From a virus, in IMG/VR virus record IMGVR_UViG_3300047443_000094, positions 1-59,716 of that record: a DNA stretch of 59,716 nucleotides. One strand, written 5' to 3'. Under the pieces are notes generated by a model. The model searched no databases, had not been told where the DNA came from, and was given only the letters and a program-made list of their open reading frames with translations. The position numbers were made by a program, and so were the translations under genes. Position 1 is the stretch's first letter. Each line of letters begins with the position of its first letter. This document shows, in pieces, positions 7,928 to 15,479 of this stretch.

Positions 7928-8519
7928 TTGTAGTCAATTCCTTGTAGCGATTCAGGAAGTCCCTTGCCGCGACGTCCGGTGACCACGGGATGATCTCGAA
8001 GCTGTACGGCTGAGTATCGTCATCCATTGACCAGCGTTCGCCCTTCCATGGCAGCAAGTCGCGGCGCTCGGTTGCGAGCATGCGAACGTCCGCCTTCTTT
8101 ATTTCGAGAGGGTTGCTGATCGTGACGCCGAATTTAGCCAGGATCGCCGCTTCACATCGCTTCTCGATAGCCTTGAACGTAGGGTTGAGAGCTTTCAAGG
8201 GTGCCGTCATGTCACCGCAGACGGCCTCGCCAACCTCGTGAAGAAGTGCTTCCAGGGCGAGTGCCGGTTTGACGGCGCGGCTCATCCGGACACAATGCTC
8301 CGCGACCGAATAAAACACCCGCCTTTTCAGAATGCGGCTGTAGCATTGACCGGCGCAGCGGCCCTCGAAGGCGAGGCCGTAAGCCACGTCCTCGATCGTG
8401 ATCTCGCTGCTTTCCGGATCTTCGAAATCAAAGTAAGTGCCGGAGCCTAGAAGGATGGTAGGGCCGATCGCGCGGCGGATGGTGCTCTCGCGGAGCTTTT
8501 CGATAGCTGCTTCCGACAT
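7920..8519 (-). CDS. HD-domain phosphohydrolase, YfbR-like
   Basis: A 199-aa protein related to phage and bacterial 5'-deoxynucleotidases. The segments YSVAEHCVRMSR and ALEALLHEVGEAVCGDMTAPLK align with the family's metal-binding HD region. The usual HD pair is written HE here (LLHEVGEA). The later histidine/aspartate set is partly recognisable. If active it would dephosphorylate nucleotides, shaping nucleotide pools; the substitution makes activity uncertain. It overlaps both neighbours. Confidence 0.75.
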   Translation of the reverse strand: MSEAAIEKLRESTIRRAIGPTILLGSGTYFDFEDPESSEITIEDVAYGLAFEGRCAGQCYSRILKRRVFYSVAEHCVRMSRAVKPALALEALLHEVGEAVCGDMTAPLKALNPTFKAIEKRCEAAILAKFGVTISNPLEIKKADVRMLATERRDLLPWKGERWSMDDDTQPYSFEIIPWSPDVAARDFLNRYKELTTNG

Positions 8520-9220
8520 CAGTAATCACCAATGCCCGTCGAGGGATATTCGGTGTCGACGATGAACTTCGAGCCGCAGCAATAGGCGCCGAAGATCATC
8601 TTCTGATAGCCCCACATGGCGCCCATGCGGATCGTGGTTTTCGGATCCTTGCCGTCTATTTTGATCGAATGGATCTTGCCGTCACTAATGAGGCTGATCT
8701 GAATTTCGCAGTCACGCTTGGGCTTATCCTCCTCCTCGTCGAGGTAGATATCGTACCAATCCGGATAGCGCTCGTTCTGCTCGACGATGCACGTGACGCT
8801 AGTCCCGTACCGATCGCTCAGGTCTTCGGAAGCTTTCTTCACGATCGCTTCCACCAAGTCTGAGAGTTTCAGCTCCTTGGGCGCAATCGAGAGTATTTCA
8901 TTCATCTCAGCGTCGAGCCTGTCCGAAATGAGCCCGTTGACGCGCTCGTCGAGCTTCTGGCGCAACAGAGACAGCACCATCACCCCAAAGGAGGGGATGT
9001 CCATGTTCGGGCCAATCTGAAGGCTGTTGTTGACTGCCTTTTCAATTTGCTTGCGAAGATCGCCATAGGAGCGAAATGAGCTCTCAACAGCGGAAGCGAC
9101 CGATTCTCCGATCTTTTTCTCTACCAGCTTGCGAAGGGCGTCCTCGGAGGTCTGGCGCTGGACCTCAGCGAGGATGAAAGACGTGAGTTCAGTCGGTGCC
9201 GAAGAAGATGCTTCAGTCAT
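8519..9220 (-). CDS. Hypothetical helical protein
   Basis: A 233-aa protein with a long helical N-terminal two thirds (coiled-coil-like around residues 15-130) and a beta-rich end rich in acidic residues (DIYLDEEEDKPKRD). No known domain recognised. The start MTEASSSAP was chosen for the agga ribosome site. Confidence 0.6.
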   Translation of the reverse strand: MTEASSSAPTELTSFILAEVQRQTSEDALRKLVEKKIGESVASAVESSFRSYGDLRKQIEKAVNNSLQIGPNMDIPSFGVMVLSLLRQKLDERVNGLISDRLDAEMNEILSIAPKELKLSDLVEAIVKKASEDLSDRYGTSVTCIVEQNERYPDWYDIYLDEEEDKPKRDCEIQISLISDGKIHSIKIDGKDPKTTIRMGAMWGYQKMIFGAYCCGSKFIVDTEYPSTGIGDY

Positions 9221-9523
9221 TGGAAATCCTATCGATGTTTTGAAAAACGGCGGTGAAGGTGTAGGCAATGACCCATGGGTTTATTTCCCAGGCGCCGTAG
9301 CCGATAACGTTCCAAAGGGAGCGGTAGCTCTCACGAGGATCGGGATGGTAGTTGGCCGGCGTTTTGCCGTCGGCTTGGTAGAACGCGGTGGAATAGGGCA
9401 TCCAACCCGAGAAATGAGGCTCTCGACGCCCTCGAATTTGACGAGCCGTCGGGTCTGCGTCTTGCGGCCGGCAAGGATTGCCTGGATCATCGGCGTGGAG
9501 AAGAGCATAGGACGGTCAGCCAT
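9213..9523 (-). pseudogene. ASCH-related protein, frameshifted
   Basis: The first frame (from ATG 9523) reads MADRPMLFSTPMIQAILAGR and KTQTRRLVKFEGV, the well-known opening of phage ASCH-type proteins. It then degenerates into Arg/Pro/Thr-rich sequence ending near 9281. A second frame starting in the same place reads EPHFSGWMPYSTAFYQADGK, RESYRSLWNVIGYGAWEINP and WVIAYTFTAVFQNID, the usual C-terminus of that family. One missing base near 9415-9435 would join them. The joined protein would be about 103 aa, half the size of common ASCH members. Sequencing error or programmed shift are alternatives. Confidence 0.7.
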
Positions 9524-9911
9524 CGGACCGCTCCACGCCGCGGAGCTCGGCCTTCTCGGTCACATCGACGATAGCGACAGCCTTCATGACCCATTGGTCG
9601 AAGTCGTTCTTCTCGGGCTCCATGACAATGGGCTGCTCGGTATCAACGCTGTAGTGGATCGCGACGTAGACCGCCGCGATCAGACGATCATCCGGTACCA
9701 CGTAGACGTGCCTCACGCCGTCCACCGGCTGAGCATGTTCGTTGTGGTCGCGCACCATATGGACAGCCGCGAGCATGTCAGTGAGGGAAATCTCTCTGAG
9801 GGGAGGCAGAACTGGGCTGTCCGTCAGGCCCATCGTCAAGAATGCGCGCTGGGTAATCCCCTTGGTGATTTTCAGCGCCTGATCGAACGTAGTAATCTGT
9901 GCCGCGCTCAT
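9516..9911 (-). CDS. Hypothetical protein
   Basis: A 131-aa protein (MSAAQITTFDQALKITKGI start) with mixed helix and strand. It shows no catalytic or metal motif. Overlaps both neighbours by 4-8 bases, so it belongs to the leftward operon. Function unknown. Confidence 0.6.
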   Translation of the reverse strand: MSAAQITTFDQALKITKGITQRAFLTMGLTDSPVLPPLREISLTDMLAAVHMVRDHNEHAQPVDGVRHVYVVPDDRLIAAVYVAIHYSVDTEQPIVMEPEKNDFDQWVMKAVAIVDVTEKAELRGVERSDG

Positions 9912-10429
9912 GCCGCCACCTCGTCGCCGATCGTGCCGGCTAGAGGGGTCGCGAGCTCGAAGGCAACGACGTAGCCGCAGCCTGGCTCATCGGCCCACCA
10001 TTCCTTTTCGCGTTCGGGCTGCACGACGATCTCAGCCGTCGCATCCCAAATGGCGGCAACGCAAGCTTTCGGGTAGCTGGCAGTAGAGACCTGATCGCCC
10101 ACTTTGAATGGCACGGCGATGCCGTATGCCTTCACCCAGTCGGACTGGACCTTCCGATGCGCCGACGAGAGATCCGCTCCGTCGAGGATTTCCACCAGGC
10201 GTGCGTCTGGTGACCAGCCATGGCGGCGTTCCAGGACGCTGGCGAAATCGTACCCGTTTCTCTCAAACGACACCGTGAGCTGATTTCTGACGCGATCGAG
10301 GTCGATATCAGACGCACCAACAGATGCCCCAAGCCACTCCATTACATCGTCGAGAATTGCCTCGACGGCGAGGGCGCGACCCTCTTGTGACCCATACCGT
10401 GGGCGCGCGGGAATTGCAGTGCTTTCCAT
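9908..10429 (-). CDS. Hypothetical protein
   Basis: A 173-aa protein starting MESTAIPARPRYG, with gaggga upstream. The C-terminal part (VPFKVGDQVSTASYPKACVAAIWD) resembles an SH3-like beta barrel. No family identified. It is the first gene after a likely attenuator hairpin at 10457-10479. Confidence 0.6.
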   Translation of the reverse strand: MESTAIPARPRYGSQEGRALAVEAILDDVMEWLGASVGASDIDLDRVRNQLTVSFERNGYDFASVLERRHGWSPDARLVEILDGADLSSAHRKVQSDWVKAYGIAVPFKVGDQVSTASYPKACVAAIWDATAEIVVQPEREKEWWADEPGCGYVVAFELATPLAGTIGDEVAA

Positions 10430-10456
10430 GATTGATCCCTCTTGCGATCGTTTCAA

Positions 10457-10479
10457 GAAACCGCCCGACACGCGGGCGG
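10457..10479 (-). terminator. Leftward terminator/attenuator
   Basis: A perfect 7-bp stem (ccgcccg/cgggcgg, loop acacg) followed on the minus strand by tttcttg. It lies between the XRE regulator and the next leftward gene and would reduce read-through down the operon. Confidence 0.5.
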
Positions 10480-10492
10480 AAACCAGAATCGA

Positions 10493-10918
10493 TCAGTGAG
10501 CGGAGGTCTTATTGGCGACGGTCTCGGCGATGCCGATAATCGACTTGCGGGCCGCTTCGCTCGTGATCTTCGAGAAGGCGCGGATCAGCGCTAGGCCTTC
10601 AGTCGTCGATGCGAAGGCAAGGATTTCGTTCTCCTCCGACGTGCGGCCATCGTCAGGCGTGTCGTCGAAGAAGAATGCGACCTTGGTCTGGAGAACTTCG
10701 GCGATCCGCTGCATGCGGCTGCCGCCGACACGATTGGCACCGCGTTCGTACTTCTGCACCTGCTGGAAGGTGACGCCCAGCGCCGTGGCGAGCGTCGTCT
10801 GCGACATGCTCAGCATCTTGCGGCGCATGCGGATGCGGCGACCGATCGCGACGTCTACGGGTGAGGGCGACTTGACCTTGTAACGGGTCGCAGTGGTGGC
10901 GTTGGTGGTATCCAGCAT
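10493..10918 (-). CDS. XRE-family transcriptional regulator
   Basis: A 141-aa protein of a type common in rhizobia. A disordered leader is followed by a helix-turn-helix (IGRRIRMRRKMLSMSQTTLATALGVTFQQVQKYERGANRV, residues about 25-65) and a C-terminal helical domain. The start at 10918 fits aaggag spacing better than the ATG at 10924. It lies third from the end of the operon nearest pL and may be an additional early regulator. It is not the main immunity repressor by position. Confidence 0.85.
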   Translation of the reverse strand: MLDTTNATTATRYKVKSPSPVDVAIGRRIRMRRKMLSMSQTTLATALGVTFQQVQKYERGANRVGGSRMQRIAEVLQTKVAFFFDDTPDDGRTSEENEILAFASTTEGLALIRAFSKITSEAARKSIIGIAETVANKTSAH

Positions 10919-10920
10919 AA

Positions 10921-11502
10921 TCATTCTCCTTGGCTGGTGGATAAAACGGTGGCGTCAGTTGCCTTGGCTTTCTTCTGCCTCGGCTTTGGCGGGAACTTCT
11001 GACGGGGGTGGAAGGTGGGACCGCGCGTGTGCTGCGCGTGGAAGCGGTACCAGGCGTAGTTCTGCTTGCCTTCGTCGGTGCCCTCGAACCAGCAGACGCG
11101 GCCGATCGGCACGATGTCGCTGCAAGTTGGAATGAAGGGCGTGGCGTAGTGGTTGTACTTGAAGTTCGCCTCGAGCAGCAGCCAAGTCGGCGCGATCTTG
11201 GAGAACCGCTCGATCATCGGCAGCAACAGCTCCTCCGTATAGGGAGGATTGGTGATGATGGCGTCGGCGATCGTGCGGGCCAGGACGATATCGGTCAGCG
11301 CGTCGGTGCCGGTCTGAATATCGCCATGATAGATGCAGAGCGGACCGAAGCTCTCGACGTGGTTGATCAGACGGCCGTCGCCGCAGCACGGTTCCATGAA
11401 CGTTCGGATACCAGTCAGGAACGGTGCCAGCGGACGAGCGGCTTCGTATGGCGTAAGATACTCATCGTGCTTCTTACGCGGGAAGTTGGAATACAAACCC
11501 AC
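10921..11502 (-). CDS. Phage DNA adenine methyltransferase-like protein
   Basis: A 193-aa protein with SAM-binding motif I MEPCCGDGRL (residues about 36-45) and motif IV TNPPYTE, typical of N6-adenine (or N4-cytosine) methylases. The N-terminal DEYLTPYEAARPL is shared with phage methylases of this small class. It lacks a clear target-recognition domain, so specificity is unknown. It may modify phage DNA against host restriction. Confidence 0.8.
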   Translation of the reverse strand: MGLYSNFPRKKHDEYLTPYEAARPLAPFLTGIRTFMEPCCGDGRLINHVESFGPLCIYHGDIQTGTDALTDIVLARTIADAIITNPPYTEELLLPMIERFSKIAPTWLLLEANFKYNHYATPFIPTCSDIVPIGRVCWFEGTDEGKQNYAWYRFHAQHTRGPTFHPRQKFPPKPRQKKAKATDATVLSTSQGE

Positions 11503-11805
11503 TCAGGCAGCCCTCTCGCCGTACTGATCGGCCACCAGGGCGCCAATCACCTCGTCGACGTGGCAATCGTTCCACCAGAAGGCGTACTTGGCATCGGCGA
11601 CCATGGCGCCGGCATTGGCGGGGTTGGAATAGCCAAGGCGGATACCGAGGCGCGTATTGCCGTAGCCCGGATACAGGACCGACAGCGCCTCGAAGGCGAC
11701 ATGGCGGGCACGGCGCGCGTTCGGCTGGGCCAAAGCCGCTGCCGACAAGGCCCGATCGAAGATTTCAGCGGCGAGGCCGCCCGTGGAATGGACTGCCAAG
11801 CTCAT
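11503..11805 (-). CDS. Hypothetical protein, possible HTH
   Basis: A 100-aa helical protein. NTRLGIRLGYSNPANAGAMV looks like a short helix-turn-helix with a glycine turn. The stop abuts the methylase start region. No confident family. Confidence 0.55.
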   Translation of the reverse strand: MSLAVHSTGGLAAEIFDRALSAAALAQPNARRARHVAFEALSVLYPGYGNTRLGIRLGYSNPANAGAMVADAKYAFWWNDCHVDEVIGALVADQYGERAA

Positions 11806-11990
11806 GCGGCGCTCCCAATGAATTCGTAGGACTGGCTCATCAGGTCGACACGGTTGCCGAGCATGAGCTCATGGAGGATTTCGAGCTGCTTGACGCTGAG
11901 GTCGATGCCGGCATGCCAGAGCTCGATGATCGAGGCAGCGTCACCCATGTCAGCTGCTTCGCTTGCTTCTGTGATCGGATCGTTAGCCAC
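11802..11990 (-). CDS. Small acidic hypothetical protein
   Basis: A 62-aa helical, acidic protein coupled to the next gene by an ATGA overlap. No recognised motif. Confidence 0.5.
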   Translation of the reverse strand: MANDPITEASEAADMGDAASIIELWHAGIDLSVKQLEILHELMLGNRVDLMSQSYEFIGSAA

Positions 11991-11999
11991 GGGCGCCTC

Positions 12000-12128
12000 T
12001 TATCGGTTCAGCGCGTAGTGGCAGACATCGAACGTGTGCCCAGTGAGGCACGTCGTCATATCCTGCGACTGGAATGAGGAAATGAGCGCGAGCGCAATCA
12101 CGCTCGCCAAAGCGGCCATACTTTTCAT
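12000..12128 (-). CDS. 42-aa exported peptide, first gene of leftward operon
   Basis: A short gene beginning MKSMAALASVIALALISSFQ, a clear signal-peptide-like hydrophobic stretch, followed by a short segment with two cysteines (TTCLTGHTFDVCHYALNR). ggag lies 9 bases upstream of the ATG. It is the first gene downstream of the predicted leftward promoter and operators B and C, so it should be expressed very early. A role in host envelope or immunity is only a guess. Confidence 0.55.
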   Translation of the reverse strand: MKSMAALASVIALALISSFQSQDMTTCLTGHTFDVCHYALNR

Positions 12129-12178
12129 GTGGTGTTGCTCCGTGCCCCAACGGCGACGCAGCCGTTGTTTACGCTCTC

Positions 12179-12207
12179 ATGGTTGCGTTTAAAACAACGC
12201 AAGTCAA
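12179..12207 (-). promoter_or_regulatory. Predicted leftward early promoter pL
   Basis: On the minus strand: ttgact (12202-12207), 17-base spacer, aaccat (12179-12184). The layout matches the rightward promoter at 13382, and the 17-bp operator overlaps the spacer and -10. The expected transcript starts near 12172, about 45 bases before the 42-aa gene. Confidence 0.5.
12182..12198. promoter_or_regulatory. Operator B
   Basis: gttgcgtttaaaacaac, a GTTG-N9-CAAC dyad lying inside the predicted leftward promoter. Repressor binding here would block the polymerase. Confidence 0.7.
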
Positions 12208-12215
12208 GAGGAAAA

Positions 12216-12232
12216 GTTGTTTTTGAAACAAC
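12216..12232. promoter_or_regulatory. Operator C
   Basis: gttgtttttgaaacaac, 34 bp (about three helical turns) from operator B on the upstream side of the leftward promoter. The spacing suits cooperative binding of repressor dimers. Confidence 0.7.
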
Positions 12233-12291
12233 CAACCGAAAGGCGCGTGTTAGCGCAAAACGCCATCAATCCCTTGATTGCGACATTTCAG

Positions 12292-12957
12292 TTATTTGCA
12301 GGCAGGATAGAGGCCGAGGGGATCACTTATCTTCAGGCCCTTTGGAAACGGGCAGCCGGTCGATAAGCCCGAATCGGTCGAGCGATCGGGCGTGACCAGG
12401 CGGAAAGCAGCGAGCTCGGCGGGATCAAAGATGTACATCTGCGCCGATGGCGTTTGCATCGCGCGCTCAAGGGCTTCGAGATCTACGCCCATGGTCCGGA
12501 AATAGGAGAGCAGCGTGCCACTGTAGGCCTGAGAGGTCTCCATGGCGTGCGCGCCGTCGATCGAACCGTTGAATCGGAACTGGTGCATGCCCAGGCGACC
12601 GCCTTCGACGACTTTCCGCTCGGTGCCGCCGATGAAAGCGAAGCTGCAGGCGGAGAGGCAGGAGCCGTCTTCCAAGATCATGGTGCGGATGGCATTGGCC
12701 CTGATGACTTTGCCAAGGGCGATTCCGCCATCGAGCGATCCGCCGGGCGAGTCGAGAACGATTACAGCTGGGGTATTCGGCTGGTCGGCGATAAAGCTCT
12801 GAAGCTTACGCGGGCTTTGCGATGTGATTTCGCCGGTGACGTAGAGATATTGGAGGCCGCGTTGCGTCGTGTGCCTGGAAATGTCGATCTCGGCCCGGGC
12901 GGGGAGGCCGGCGCCAACGGCTAGAGCAGCAATCAGTGCGCCCCAGCGCTTGCCCAT
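12292..12957 (-). CDS. Secreted ClpP/crotonase-like protease-like protein
   Basis: A 221-aa protein with an N-terminal signal peptide (WGALIAALAVGAGLPARA) and a ClpP-like fold. VIVLDSPGGSLDGGIALG is the oxyanion-type loop, SACSFAFIGG carries the likely nucleophile Ser, and GMHQF the likely His. It resembles predicted periplasmic proteins of the COG3904 type. Its ATG overlaps the repressor stop (TAATG), so it is probably made with the repressor in the lysogen. A role in lysogenic conversion or exclusion of other phages fits the context but is not shown by sequence. Confidence 0.75.
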   Translation of the reverse strand: MGKRWGALIAALAVGAGLPARAEIDISRHTTQRGLQYLYVTGEITSQSPRKLQSFIADQPNTPAVIVLDSPGGSLDGGIALGKVIRANAIRTMILEDGSCLSACSFAFIGGTERKVVEGGRLGMHQFRFNGSIDGAHAMETSQAYSGTLLSYFRTMGVDLEALERAMQTPSAQMYIFDPAELAAFRLVTPDRSTDSGLSTGCPFPKGLKISDPLGLYPACK

Positions 12958-13295
12958 TATCCCTTTGCCTTCTCCGATGGCCGGCTGCCGGTCTGCGCGT
13001 CCATGGTCTCGAAGAATGCCTTGAGCATCCGGATCGCGCCTTCCTTCTGCTCCTCGGTTCTATCGCGGAACATCTTGGCGATCCAGTCATCATCCGGATG
13101 CCGGAATAGCCCGGTCACTGAAGTCTCAAGGAGACCCGCCAGGGGCTCTAGGTATTTGTCGGAGGGGATGACGCCGGAGAACCAGCGGGAGACCACGCCT
13201 TTATCCACATCCAGCTCGCGGACGATATCGGCCTGTTTCAAGTGCCGCCGCTCCGTCCACTCGGGGATAAAATGCCTTTTGCTATCTGAGGACAT
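12957..13295 (-). CDS. XRE-type phage repressor
   Basis: A 112-aa protein with an N-terminal helix-turn-helix (RHLKQADIVRELDVDKGVVSRWFSGVIP, residues about 17-45) and a helical C-terminal part. It is shorter than lambda CI and has no peptidase domain, so induction probably differs from RecA-driven self-cleavage. The ATG at 13295 has aggacaac upstream. The longer start at 13322 would overlap operator E and lacks a ribosome site. It is divergent from the Cro-like gene and flanked by the 17-bp operators, which supports its role in immunity. Confidence 0.8.
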   Translation of the reverse strand: MSSDSKRHFIPEWTERRHLKQADIVRELDVDKGVVSRWFSGVIPSDKYLEPLAGLLETSVTGLFRHPDDDWIAKMFRDRTEEQKEGAIRMLKAFFETMDAQTGSRPSEKAKG

Positions 13296-13313
13296 ACCGT
13301 TGTCCTGCCTAAC

Positions 13314-13330
13314 GTTGTTCATGACGCAAC
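13314..13330. promoter_or_regulatory. Operator E
   Basis: gttgttcatgacgcaac, a GTTG-N9-CAAC dyad 19 bp upstream of the chosen repressor start. Binding here would allow autoregulation of the repressor. Confidence 0.6.
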
Positions 13331-13381
13331 TCTAGCAGCGGGTTTGTTTTGATGAGTTGGCGTGAAAAGCAACCATAGCCC

Positions 13382-13410
13382 TTGACGAAAGTTGTTTTTA
13401 ACGCAACATT
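13382..13410 (+). promoter_or_regulatory. Predicted rightward early promoter pR
   Basis: ttgacg (13382-13387), 17-base spacer, aacatt (13405-13410). The transcript would start about 7 bases later, on the A of the ATG at 13417. Operator D overlaps the spacer. It shares box spacing and operator position with pL. Confidence 0.55.
13391..13407. promoter_or_regulatory. Operator D
   Basis: gttgtttttaacgcaac, GTTG-N9-CAAC dyad inside the predicted rightward promoter. Confidence 0.7.
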
Positions 13411-13416
13411 TGGGTT

Positions 13417-13659
13417 ATGCAGCACGACACGCCCCTTTCACCGATCAAGCAGTTCCGTTCTGACCGCCATATGAGCCTCGAGGCCTTCGGCGCGATGTTC
13501 GATCCTGCGTTCAATAAGAGCACGATCCTGAAGTGGGAGCGTGAGGGTGTTCCCCTTGAGCGCTGCCTTGAGGTCGAGGAAGCCACCGGCATCTCCCGGT
13601 ACCTCCTTCGCCCTGACGTTTTCGACCTGTCGAAAATACCGGAGGCACTCGCTCAATGA
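13417..13659 (+). CDS. Cro-like regulator
   Basis: An 80-aa protein with one helix-turn-helix (MSLEAFGAMFDPAFNKSTILKWEREGVPLERCLEVEEATGI, residues about 19-60), similar in size and layout to YdaS/Cro-type phage proteins. No Shine-Dalgarno sequence lies before the ATG; the predicted transcript starts at or within a base of it, so the mRNA may be leaderless. It is first in the rightward operon and faces the repressor, the position of Cro. Confidence 0.8.
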   Translation: MQHDTPLSPIKQFRSDRHMSLEAFGAMFDPAFNKSTILKWEREGVPLERCLEVEEATGISRYLLRPDVFDLSKIPEALAQ

Positions 13660-14351
13660 ACAATTCCATTTCCAACCCCCGGGATTTCGGCGCGAGCCGG
13701 ATCCTGACTGTCGCTGGAACGGGTGTCAGGCCCGTTCCAGCGATCCTCCCGAAGACGATCGACAAGCTTCTTAGCTACCTCGCCGATCGCTTCAGAAAAC
13801 CCGCACCCATGCGGGTGAGCCAGCAGGCCATGATTGTGAACGCTGTCCGCATCCAGCACTTGATTGCCCTGCTGCCTCGCCAGTCCTCCTACATCCCGCA
13901 CGGCCCGAACTCCATTCCTTGTTGGGAGTTACGGCCCGAATGCGTGGGTTTGTCGGAAGACGAGCCTCAGTGCCTAGAATATGGCCCAAGAGGCTGGCGC
14001 GGTTCTGCCCGCAACAGACCGCAACTTTACGGGAAGAACGCAGCACTCCTGTTTGACGTAGAGGGGCTTACCGCCTGGCTGCGGGATAGGTTTCCGCGAT
14101 CGACGATCCATCATGTCGAAGCTGAAACCGGCATTCCCGCGGCCAGCGTGGAAAACTGGCTTCACCGGCGCTCTCAGCCCTCGGTGGAGCATTTCATGAT
14201 CCTTCTCACCGTATTCGGTCCAGCGCTTCTCCATGCCTGCCTCCGCCAAAAGCCTGGCTGGGTGGAACAGGCGGCAAAACACGAGCGTGCGAGGGAAATC
14301 GACGAGCAGATAGCCAAGCTGCAAGGCGAACGACAGCAGGTTGCAGGATGA
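13656..14351 (+). CDS. Putative DNA-binding early protein
   Basis: A 231-aa protein coupled to the Cro-like gene by an ATGA overlap. Residues about 145-185 (VEAETGIPAASVENWLHRRSQPSVEHFMILLTVFG) look like a helix-turn-helix, and the C-terminus is a charged helix (REIDEQIAKLQGERQQ). The N-terminal 90 residues are not recognised. By place it corresponds to a CII- or O-like early regulator, but no homology is claimed. Confidence 0.65.
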   Translation: MNNSISNPRDFGASRILTVAGTGVRPVPAILPKTIDKLLSYLADRFRKPAPMRVSQQAMIVNAVRIQHLIALLPRQSSYIPHGPNSIPCWELRPECVGLSEDEPQCLEYGPRGWRGSARNRPQLYGKNAALLFDVEGLTAWLRDRFPRSTIHHVEAETGIPAASVENWLHRRSQPSVEHFMILLTVFGPALLHACLRQKPGWVEQAAKHERAREIDEQIAKLQGERQQVAG

Positions 14352-14363
14352 GGGAAGCGCATC

Positions 14364-14645
14364 GTGAAGACATACACGTCGGTCGACAACATCATTCGTC
14401 GTGCCGAAGATCGGAAGATCATAGTCGGAATGGCAGCGGCCCGAGTGCCGGTACTGTCCGTCGCTGACATCGCATCTGGGCTGAAAAAGCTCATCACGAC
14501 AAAGCTCTGGTGGCTGGAGAATTTCTCTCACGGCAACCAGAAGCCCGCCAAAGAGATTGCATCGCGCCGGCACGAGTTGGCCGTTTTGGTTCAGGCCTAC
14601 GACCGTGTTCTCGGAAGGGGTGCGCATGCAGGACCTCCAAGTTAA
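14364..14645 (+). CDS. Hypothetical protein
   Basis: A 93-aa protein with a GTG start preceded by gaggga. Mainly helical (LKKLITTKLWWLENFSHGNQKPAKEIASRR). No family recognised. The end overlaps the next gene by 20 bases. Confidence 0.6.
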   Translation: MKTYTSVDNIIRRAEDRKIIVGMAAARVPVLSVADIASGLKKLITTKLWWLENFSHGNQKPAKEIASRRHELAVLVQAYDRVLGRGAHAGPPS

Positions 14646-15084
14646 GGCAGTAAGCGTTGCCTTCGTCGATCCGGCGTTGGCCATCACCAATCATGCGGTG
14701 ACCCGGTACGTGCAGCGTATCTTGCACACAAAGCTTGACGGACCATTCGAATGCGCAAGGGACGAGGCGAGGGCTCATTGCCGCGCCGTTGGCCTCACTA
14801 TCCGAAAGGTTCGTCAGATCATCTGGACGCCTGGCCTCGCGCTGGCTGTCCGCATGGGGCTCCCGAGCGTGGACAATGGGCATTTTCTGGCGCTGATCGA
14901 AACCGCCAGCGGTGCCGTCGTCACGATTTTTCCGCCGCGCCCCAAAGAATATGGCCGCCTTAAGCTTCTTTCCGAACGCGAGTTCGCGAGGAAGGCTCAA
15001 CGCGTCCGGAGAAAAGAGAAACGCAGACCAACGGTCGCAGGACTGAAGGCGCACCTCGACGAGGAAGGGGTAGAAAATGCATAG
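14626..15084 (+). CDS. Conserved phage hypothetical protein
   Basis: A 152-aa protein starting MQDLQVKAV, with aagggg upstream. It contains [13 protein letters not shown], a pattern seen in several small phage proteins of unknown role, and a strongly basic C-terminus ([14 protein letters not shown]), which suggests nucleic acid binding. Function unknown. Confidence 0.65.
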   Translation: MQDLQVKAVSVAFVDPALAITNHAVTRYVQRILHTKLDGPFECARDEARAHCRAVGLTIRKVRQIIWTPGLALAVRMGLPSVDNGHFLALIETASGAVVTIFPPRPKEYGRLKLLSEREFARKAQRVRRKEKRRPTVAGLKAHLDEEGVENA

Positions 15085-15478
15085 CGGAATATCCGGTGCT
15101 TCAGCCGGAATGATCAAGGCTGGCGCAAAGGTAGCCAGTGCCGAGGCGATCGGCAAATCCATCGTTTCCGGCGACAAGCGCCAGATGGAAGCTTTCACGC
15201 CACGCCAAACCGGTGCCGCAGACGCGCACGGTGTTGCGCGCGACCAGCTCCGTGCCTTCATCGAACGTATCGAGCGCCTGGAAGAGGAGAAAAAGACGGT
15301 CGCGGACGACATCAAGGATGTCTACGGCGAGGCCAAGGGCATGGGCTTTGACACCAAAATTCTGAAAAAGGTAGTTGCCCTGCGCCGGAAGGACGAGCAG
15401 GAGCGGATGGAAGAGGATGCGATCCTCGACACCTATCTGCACGCGCTCGGCATGATCGAAGCCCCACCGGAGGGCTGA
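15077..15478 (+). CDS. gapR: GapR-family (DUF2312) nucleoid protein
   Basis: A 133-aa protein whose residues about 55-128 carry the full GapR/DUF2312 signature: [20 protein letters not shown], then [20 protein letters not shown] and [20 protein letters not shown]. In alphaproteobacteria, GapR clamps over-twisted DNA ahead of replication and transcription and helps topoisomerases. The extra 50-residue N-terminus is not part of the known domain. A phage copy could assist its own replication or redirect the host factor. Confidence 0.88.
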   Translation: MHSGISGASAGMIKAGAKVASAEAIGKSIVSGDKRQMEAFTPRQTGAADAHGVARDQLRAFIERIERLEEEKKTVADDIKDVYGEAKGMGFDTKILKKVVALRRKDEQERMEEDAILDTYLHALGMIEAPPEG

Positions 15479-15479
15479 G

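Noticed and set aside
13356-13373. A sixth operator-like sequence (gttg...caac)
   Set aside because: The half-sites are 10 bases apart instead of 9, and the inner bases do not match. A similar 18-bp match at 12134-12151 was rejected for the same reason.
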